Assembly (NCBI GenBank): GCA_949130495.1
Contig: OX422211.1
Coordinates: 537,337,372-537,401,371 of the forward strand
Source of the DNA: Sambucus nigra
Lineage: Eukaryota > Streptophyta > Magnoliopsida > Dipsacales > Adoxaceae
Length of the DNA: 64,000 nt
Direction of reading: 5' to 3'
The notes below the pieces were generated by a model, which saw only the letters and a program-made list of their open reading frames with translations, searched no databases and had not been told where the DNA came from. Within the stretch, counting starts at the first letter, position 1. Each line of letters starts with the position of its first letter. A program made the position numbers and the translations under genes. This document shows, piece by piece, positions 56,779 through 64,000 of this stretch.

Positions 56779-58625
56779 TCCACAACTTCAATGGCTTCTT
56801 CATACAAGTTCTCCCATTCTGTGGGGATATGTGTGATTAAAGGGACCAAGTGCCCTTGTAACTTCAAAGTGTCAAGTAACCCGGTGATACTCCAAATGCC
56901 ATTAGTTTGCCTGAATAATTTTGCCATAATCTGGACAACATCATCTAGACTGACTTCGTCGGTTGGTACCACCTACCTATCTTAATCTCGGGCCCATTTT
57001 CTTGCTTCTAAAAGTAGTGTACTGAATCTCTGGCAATCGATAACCATCTGTAAGGGCAATTTCATCCTGAACTCTAGGAGTCGGTTTAACACATTTGACA
57101 ATTCCATACCTCCATTTTCAGAATGGGTACGGATAGCGATGCATGCTCTGGTGAGGAGTAACAGTGCCTGATCAGCGAGGCTAGTAGGGTGTAGAAAGAA
57201 ATATGGGCAAATTTGAAGAGGTTTAGGAAAGTATATGGGTGTGATTTGAGTTGAGGGATAGAAATCTGTGTTTTCTTCCAAGAAAATGGCAATGGTGTGA
57301 TTTGGGAGTGGATTGTGAGTAGTGTTTGGCTTAGGATTGGCTGGTGGGGCGATGGTACCCCGGTCAATGAGATCTTGGATTATGTTCCGAAGGTGAAAAC
57401 ATTGGTCAGTGGTATTGCCGGCAATTTGGTGAAAAGCGCAATGAGCATCGGCCTTGAAGTTTCTTGGGAGTGGATTTGGCAATAGACGGGGATCCAAGGG
57501 TTTGATGAGGTTTTGGCTTAACAGGGCTTGATAAAATTTGGAGAGGGGACCATGGAGCTCAGTGTATTCCCTTTGGATGGGGGCAGGGTGGCTTTCTGGT
57601 GCCCATGATGTGGTTGGTTGAGAGATGTTGTTGATGGTTGAGACTGTATCACTGGCAGGCCTGTCATACTTTCTAGGGGTGAACTGTTCGGACACCTTCT
57701 TCGGTTCAACCTCTGTTTTAACGAGTCTTTCCTCGATTTCCACTCCAACCTCTTTGAAAGCTCGGAAGTGGGATAGTATTGTCCTCCCATCGTTGCTCGA
57801 ACATGGGTCAAGAAGTTCTTCTTGACTATGTTGACATGTTCTTCCTCGGATGGCTGATTATTCATGGAAGTTGCTTGCTCCCTCCATCGAGTTATGAAGT
57901 TACTGACTGATTCTCCAGGATTCTGTTTTAGCAGCTCTAAATCACGACAGATGACCTCAAGCTCTTCGTTGTATTTATATTGCGACATGAATTCTCGAGC
58001 TACATCCTCCCAGCTAAGGATTCTGGATTCCTCAAGAGATAAAAACCATTGGAGGGCGCTATCCTTCAAAGTTTACTGAAATAATTGGGCCATCACTTCT
58101 TCAGAAGCCCCTAGTAGTGTCATGGAATGATGATAACTGCGAAAATGAACAATTGGGGTCCACTCCCCCTGAACTTCTCGATATTTGGCATCTTGAACTT
58201 CTCGAGTAACCTTGCTTTAGGATAAGGAGACATGTGATGTAATTCCCAAAGATCCTGACTTGGTCAAACTTCTTGGTGAGCATCTTGAGATCCTATTTGA
58301 CATTATTCAACTCCTCCTCCTTTAGATCAGCGACCACGGGCAGGTTATCCATAAGCTGGGCAATGTTTGGCATTAAAAGCTGGGCAGGCGGCGGCCCATT
58401 GGCATGAGGGGCACGTGGAGCATGCTGATATTCTTTCGGAACCCAGATAGACTCGGGTGGACCCATAGCACGAGGAAATAGGGCCTCGGGCTCTTGAGGA
58501 ATAGGAATTTAGTTTTCTTACATCTCTCGGACCTCGGTTTGGAGGTTGTCAATCTTGGACACGAGCTGAGCTAGGACTGTCGTCAGATCTGGCTGTATGA
58601 CTGGTGCTTGATCTGTATTCTCCAT
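56779..58625 (-). pseudogene. Tat gag
   Basis: ATG at 58625 begins MENTDQAPVIQPDLTTVLAQ, followed by early stops near 58522 and 58298. The capsid part has SALQWFLSLEESRILSWEDV and FMSQYKYNEELEVICRDLEL, then VSNFITRWREQATSMNNQPS. The nucleocapsid motif is CAFHQIAGNTTDQC (57418-57459). Tat gags usually have C-x2-H-x4-H-x4-C, and the second His is Asn here. Frameshifts near 58160 and 57770 and two stops near 56980 disable it. Gag would form the particle and bind element RNA. Confidence 0.83.
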
Positions 58626-59860
58626 GCAAAATGGATGGATTCCGAACTCGAAAGAAGTAGTAGAGGAACGAATGAAACTCTGGGGTGATTTGACTGAAGA
58701 CTGAAGCCAATAGGGAGCCAGGCCAAGGGCTTGCGATCGACCTGAGAAGGCGTAGGATGAGATTTATTTTTTTGAAAAAAAGAGAAGAAACTATTTTTGG
58801 ATTTTTGATAAAGAAGGGAGAAATGTTTTTGGATTTTTGATAAAGAAGGGATAAATGTTTTTGGAGACGGAACTCAGCATGATTATTACAATTATTATCT
58901 TTTCAATTGTATTTAATTCTCCAAAATGCAATGCCGGACGGGACCCGAGCCTGGAAAAGTGGGGGTCTTAATATATTCAAAGCTACGGTTCGGACTTGTA
59001 ACCAGGCTCACAGGCAGGGCCCCATTTTAAAAATGCATGAAAATTGGGCAGCAGATCGACCCAGAATTTTGACAGAGTTTCGAGTTGAAATCGGCAATCT
59101 AAAGTGCGTGTCCTAGGTCTGACACCAATATGCGGGTATGCAGTTGGTTGGGTGAATCGGCATGGGTTCCCCCCTTTGGAGTGACTTCCACTATATACGT
59201 CTTGCTCTTGCGGGCAATCGGTACGTGTGAACAAGCCATTTGATATACCTGAGTGTACGTGAATTACCTCACCATATACCTCATGGGGATGGTACGTGTG
59301 AGAGCAAATTCGATATACTCGGCGTACGTGAATGAATTCCCTGCGATATACCTCCCGTCATGACTTTGGTCAAGCGGTACGATGCGGGGGAACCGTTCGA
59401 TATACGTTGAAGATACTTGGCCAATGGAAGGTGAGAGTCATATCGCTTAGGCTAACTACGACCTGCCGGACCAGCGCCCATCACGAAGTGACCCTCCAGT
59501 TACTGGGTAAAATTTGGTCAATATCAATGCTCTTTGGTGATGTTGTGTGAATCATGCATGATTCTCTTATTAGTATCTGATGATGAGAATGCCTTTTCTT
59601 GACTATGCCAAACAGGGAGCAAAGTACAAGTACCTCAAAAGGTACACCAAGTATGGATAGGTGATGCGTGCAATATGTGGATATATGTGATCCTAGGTGC
59701 ACGTGGTGCGAAGTGTACATGGAGAATTTTCTACAAGTGTGTGAACATAAGCATAAGCATGGGATACACATGGAAAAGGGGGAACATGCAGATATAGGGG
59801 GAAACATAAACAAATATAGCATCCATGCAAATAGAGTCAAGCCCTCAAAACAAACACATA
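58626..59860 (-). other. Tat 5' leader
   Basis: No long ORF with protein similarity lies between primer site and gag. A 36-bp direct duplication occurs at 58791-58863 (GGATTTTTGATAAAGAAGGG twice). Short repeats built on GATATACCTC and GTACGTGTGA / GTACGTGAAT occur at 59210-59405. Either could be involved in RNA structure or packaging; this is inferred. Confidence 0.6.
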
Positions 59861-59878
59861 TCCCCAGCGGAGTCGCCA
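59861..59878 (-). other. Tat primer binding site (tRNA-Arg type)
   Basis: On the minus strand TGGCGACTCCGCTGGGGA lies one base from the 5' LTR. This is the primer site class reported for Tat/Ogre elements and is attributed to a tRNA-Arg. Confidence 0.85.
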
Positions 59879-59879
59879 C

Positions 59880-61957
59880 TGTGGCCATCCCCAATCCTCG
59901 CCGTGCGGGCGGGCATGTGGAGGAAAGGATCCTTTGGGTCCCGCGCGTCCCTCTTCGGAGTGCTTTGGCTGGCGTCGTTTGAGATGTGGTGTAAAAATAT
60001 AGAGAGATTCAGAGTCGCCAGTCTATTTTACTCAAAATAGACAAAATAAAAAAGGGGAAGCCACATCGAGGGATGGCATCCAAAGACATACTGGTGCGTG
60101 CGAAATCAAAATGATTCGATAAGGGTTCGGACGCTTAGTTACGAAATGGGAAGGTGTTAGGCACCCATTCCGCCCTTTCGGTCTCTCATGGATATTTGCT
60201 ATTTTCCTTTATATTTCCCCCCGTGATATGTGTGCATGTGTATATATAGAATGGAGGTAGGAATCCTCGACTTGTATCATGGAAAAGATAAAGCGAGTCA
60301 TCCTTAGGAAGATATAAGAATAATATTAGAAAAATAAGATTTACGCGATTACCCCTACGTTGATCGTTATAATGGAACTATAATGCATATGGAGTAATGC
60401 TTCACTAAGGGCAAGTATATAGAATATAAGGAAAATGGATTTAGAGAAGATAGAAAATGAGAGAAAAAGGACTCAAGTCTCGGGTTTTACCCGAGACGCC
60501 TTCGTAGCCTATAAAGGCATCAAAGTCCATGTAGTTCGCATACAAAATGAGGGGTGGGGTTTATCCCATAAATCCATATGGGGAATCTCTTATTTGTAAG
60601 TGTGTGTGTGGGTAGAAAAAAGAGTTTTAGTTGTGAAGAAAGTGTGGAAAAAGTGTGAGAATCCCTACTTGGAATTTATGATCAAACCCTCTTTTTCTTG
60701 TTTTTTGAGTTTTATGAAAAGAAAAGATGTACAATAATACTAAATAAAAAGTATATTAGGATGTGTGAGATGAGATAATAAAAGTGCTAAATAAGAAAAC
60801 AAGTTATTGGGAATTTAAGAGAATTTAAGAAAGAGTTTGAGAAAGTTGAACCTTCTTGAAGATCTTGAGCTTGATCTTGAATGTTGGAGAGTAGCTCTTG
60901 CACTTGGATAATGATGGAGAGTGGATAATTCACCAAGTTTGATGAAAAGGATGATGAAAAGTGAGGTAAAAAAGGAATTTGGAAGTTGAAATCACGCTGC
61001 CTTCGAGAGAGGTTTCTGGGATTCGTTCAGAGAGATTTTTATCAGATATGGGATACCCTTGCACATGAGGTGAAGGCCTCCTTTTATAGGCCTAGGTAGG
61101 TGACGATCGGCATATATCTCTTCCTGCCTATCGGCAGGTGCCGATAGGCAGGGTCTGGAACCTGCCATTTGGCAGTGCGCTTCAGGATTTTTTGAACAAT
61201 CGGTCGTCGAGGGTAAATTGTTGGTTAGAATCATGCACTGGGCATACCGTTGGAAAGTTAATTCATATACCTTTCAAAGTACTTTGTACCTCTCCCGGGT
61301 TCGGGAGTTGACTTTGGGTCCAATATGGCTCGGAAGCATTTGTCGGTCCATTGGACGGAAAATCGTTCGGACGCAAACGGATCGTTCGTCCGTATGGTAA
61401 GTCCTAATCATGCACGGGGAAGACCGTTGGAAAGGTTAGGAGATTTACTTTGACATTCCAAAGAGTTTGACCCGGATTGGAGAGTTGACTTTGGTCAATC
61501 GGGCCCGAGAAGCATTCGATGACCTCTCGAAGTCAAACGGATCGTTCGTCCGCATGGAAAGTTGGAATCGCGCACGGGATGGACCATCGAAAAGGGTATT
61601 CAGTGCCCTTCAAATATTCATTCATCCTCGATTGAGATGAAGAGTTGACTTAGGTCAAACAGAGCCCGGGAGCGCTCGGTGGCCTCTAGGTCAAGTTTCG
61701 GACGCGAACGGATCGTTCGTTCGCATGGTAAGTCAGAATCGCGCACGAGGTGGACCATTGGAAATGGTATTCAGTTCCCTTTGAAGATTCATTCAGTCTC
61801 GATCGAGATGAGGAGTTTGACTTTTGGGTCAAACTGAGCCGGGGAGCACCCGATGGCCTCCAGGTCAGTACTCGGGACATGACTTGGGTTTACGGTGATG
61901 AAGGGAGGTACTAGGGACCTAAGGAGAATTAGGGGGTAACAGAATGGCGTGTCTAGA
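59880..61957 (-). repeat. Tat 5' LTR
   Basis: 2078 bp, collinear with 40498-42584. Its plus-strand right end reads GTCTAGA rather than GTCTACA, so the terminal base pair pattern is mutated. It carries a GCCTATCGGCAGGTGCCGAT motif (61123-61142), related to the dyads upstream of the antisense genes. Confidence 0.9.
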
Positions 61958-63470
61958 AGCACAGTGAAAGAATTCACACAAAAGTCTGTATTATCAACAT
62001 TATAAAATGAACCTCGTGGAATTGAAACCTTAAAATGTGGGAGGGGAGCGAGCACATGCAAAGGTATGATTTGGGAAAAACTTAAATAAACCGGATATGC
62101 AATAAAGCATGCATATAAGTCAATCATCACCGGTCATTACACTCAACAAATAAAATCACTATGAATGAGAGGGAATACACGGGACATGCGGGCATAAAGA
62201 GTAAATGTAAATGGAAACTAGGTCGCGCACATGTCACAAATGAAGAGCGCTATATATAAAATGAAAATTATTAATCGCAATGAAAGATACTTCTCATTAA
62301 AGGAGATGAAATGAATTTTCCCAGATTATCAAAGCTATGATGACTTTTAAAATAAAATTCACCCTAAGATCACGTAGAACTTTATATGGTTGTAATGTAG
62401 GTTTGGGGGCTAGGTTTATGAAAGGAAAGTAATATTTACGGATTCAAAGTGTTCGGGGATGAAAACTCGGGATAATGAAAAATTACGGGCAATTCCAAAA
62501 ATTGGAAGATACAATCCATAAAAGGCATTGAATATAACAATGGGGAGAGTAAACAAAACTTATTGAACACTATACATAACATATACACATTTCTCTTTCT
62601 TTTCTTTTCTTCTTTTTTTCACTTTTTCTTTTGTTTTGTACTTTCTTTTTTTCTCTCTTTTTCACTTATTTCTTTTCTTTACTTTTCACTCTCACATGCC
62701 TAAATTGCGACCACATAACAAGAACATCATTCAATCCCAAATAGCATTCCAAACAATGGTATGTAAGGTATATATACGGCTTAAAACTCCAATACGGAGT
62801 GGTTATGGGAATGGGATTATGAAACGAAAGGCTATATTTAGGCTCAAAGGGGGTTGACGAGGGAAAACATTTAAGACGTGGTCAAGTTCAATATGGGTGA
62901 TATAACAAAGATGGATTATGATAATTTACTAAAGTTTAAACAATTCTCAAGTCAAAACAAACTTTGAAAATCATGCTCAAGTAACACATTTTAAGAATGA
63001 ACTCAATTAAAGAACGATCAAATGAAAGAAAAGTGAGATTACCAACGACTGTAACGTTTTCAAAGAGGAAATAGAAGTGTATAACACTCACAAATGAAGA
63101 AAAGACCAAAGCTCACTCGGTGTAAGTATATACAATGCAACAAAAGATTATCGATTTATAAAAATCTTAAACCAAATCAATAAAACAAGAAAAGTTCATG
63201 TGCTCTTGGAATTAAAGTTTAATTTATGAAGTTATTCATCATATCAATAATTGAGGACTAAAGTCTAATAACTTCTAAAATCGAGAACTTACATCATTGA
63301 GCTATCTATTGGATCGGTCAATTATTGAAATTTATCATCAGAAACAAAGGCAAAATGCCAAATAAAGGAGAAAAAATAAAGAAAATCTTTTTAAAATTTT
63401 ATTTTTTACAAGAAAAGCATGCTAGGGAATAACATATAATCAAATCAAAGAAACTACTAATGAATGGATA
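61958..63470 (-). other. Athila-2 3' UTR, right part
   Basis: It starts with the second AGCAC copy (61958-61962). No coding similarity was found. GGCTCAAAGGGGGTTGACGA near 62838 matches the GGCTCAAATTGGGTTGCAAA segment near 10100 in Athila-1, confirming element identity. There is a long pyrimidine-rich stretch at about 62590-62690. Confidence 0.7.
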
Positions 63471-63480
63471 GAATATCCCA

Positions 63481-63496
63481 CACCCCCTAACTTAAA
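63481..63496 (-). other. Second (internal) polypurine-tract module of Athila-2
   Basis: CACCCCCTAACTTA here is identical to the first 14 bases of the 3' tract at 40186. The bases that follow (AAACCTGACATTGTCCTGAA) resemble those after the Athila-1 internal tract. Confidence 0.65.
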
Positions 63497-64000
63497 ACCT
63501 GACATTGTCCTGAATGTGAATTAAGAACTAAGTTAAAGAGAGGAAAAGAGCGATATTACCCAAAAAGGAGCGATCTCGTGAAAGTACACGTCTAATGAAT
63601 ATACAAAACATGTTAGTACCAAGCATAACGAAAACAAATAACAAAATCTTAACTAACTACACAAGACAATAAGTAACAACAAAGGAAAATAAGAAAAATA
63701 AAACTAACTATAGACAACTTATAATTTAAACTTCTAACTAACTATATACTAGAAGTTGAAATTTCTAAGGGTCCACCCAAAACACGATTTGACTTTGAGA
63801 GATCCACATGGGACCCTCCCTTTCATGCATGCCTCCCGAAATATAGGAATTTCATTCAAAGAATATAAGGCATGTGTAAGGCGGAAGAAATGAACCATCC
63901 CCAATTAAAAAATTTGGAGGTAGGGTGGGGGATTTGGATAAAACAGGTGACAAATACATAAGGGGGACAAGAAAAATAGAATTATCTCCCAAATATTTTG
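63497..64000 (-). other. Athila-2 sequence at the window edge
   Basis: By analogy with Athila-1, this would be the start of the extra-ORF region. I see no convincing reading frame in the 500 bp available. Confidence 0.4.

Larger units (their letters stand above)
40498..61957 (-). mobile_element. Tat/Retand-like Ty3/gypsy element with antisense genes
   Basis: This 21.5-kb element is transcribed right to left. The 5' LTR is 59880-61957, the 3' LTR 40498-42584, and the target duplication AGCAC. Tat lineage is supported by the PBS type, the gag C-x2-H zinc motif, the protease sequence, and a second RNase H domain after the first. Between integrase and 3' LTR lie two plus-strand genes and an 80-bp tandem array. 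There is no long ORF upstream of gag as in classic Ogre, and the protease-RT spacer is coding, so it fits Retand or another Tat clade better. An LTR mini-element (53211-55872) interrupts the protease end. Confidence 0.9.
38230..64000 (-). mobile_element. Athila-2: Athila-like element, truncated by window edge, split by Tat element
   Basis: The left (3') LTR spans about 38230-40185. It is followed inward by a polypurine tract and a 3' UTR homologous to that of Athila-1. The Tat element is inserted at 40497/61958 with the AGCAC duplication. The UTR continues at 61963 and reaches a second polypurine module at 63481. The extra ORF, pol, gag and 5' LTR would lie to the right of the window. No TSD can be checked because the right end is missing. 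Confidence 0.75.

Noticed and set aside
59481..59894. 137-codon minus-strand frame overlapping the Tat primer site, a candidate Ogre-style upstream ORF
   Set aside because: It starts inside the LTR, spans the primer site, has low-complexity Cys/His content from repeated CATG words, and matches no family I recognise.

Overview
This window reads as plant nuclear heterochromatin. I find no host gene, tRNA, rRNA or bacterial-style operon. Almost every base belongs to a transposable element. The evidence is five elements with recognisable termini and 5-bp target-site duplications (TSDs), plus older fragments. Ty3/gypsy lineages typical of angiosperms (Tekay/Del chromovirus, Athila, Tat/Retand-Ogre) and a CACTA (En/Spm) DNA transposon are all present. 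The species cannot be named from the sequence.

Left block (1-28068). A CACTA transposon, genes on the minus strand, ends at 28068 and runs off the left edge. Its second-ORF exon is split by a Tekay-type element (Tekay-A, 415-25715, TSD CCCCA). The protease region of Tekay-A is split by a minus-strand Athila element (Athila-1, 4666-19589, TSD ACTTA). The Athila-1 3' LTR is itself split by a solo Tekay-type LTR (6052-8987, TSD TTTTC). With the Tat polymerase fragment that hosts the CACTA, this makes five nested levels.

Middle block (28069-38229). This is an old minus-strand Tat reverse-transcriptase fragment, interrupted by a second Tekay-type element (Tekay-B, 28417-37316, TSD GTTTT). It is followed by about 490 bp that I cannot assign.

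Right block (about 38230-64000). A second Athila-like element (Athila-2, minus strand) runs off the right edge. It is split by a 21.5-kb Tat/Retand-like element (40498-61957, TSD AGCAC). That element contains an LTR mini-element with a 180-bp interior (53211-55872, TSD CCCGT).

The most interesting content is in the Tat element. Between integrase and 3' LTR it carries two genes on the opposite (plus) strand, each with its own TATA box. One (44463-46578) is a multi-exon plant-mobile-domain-like gene. The other (47176-48354) resembles a plant retrotransposon-associated family that I tentatively equate with DUF7745 or the gene23 class. Both lie downstream of GCCGATCGGC-type palindromes. They are followed, toward the 3' LTR, by an array of about twelve 80-bp repeats. 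All coding regions are broken by stops, frameshifts or lost catalytic residues, so every element here looks incapable of autonomous movement.

Across families, each full-size LTR carries a cluster of CG-containing palindromic repeats with its own sequence. Both Athila elements carry a second copy of the polypurine-tract module beside their extra ORF. These are the main structural leads that standard annotation would not name.
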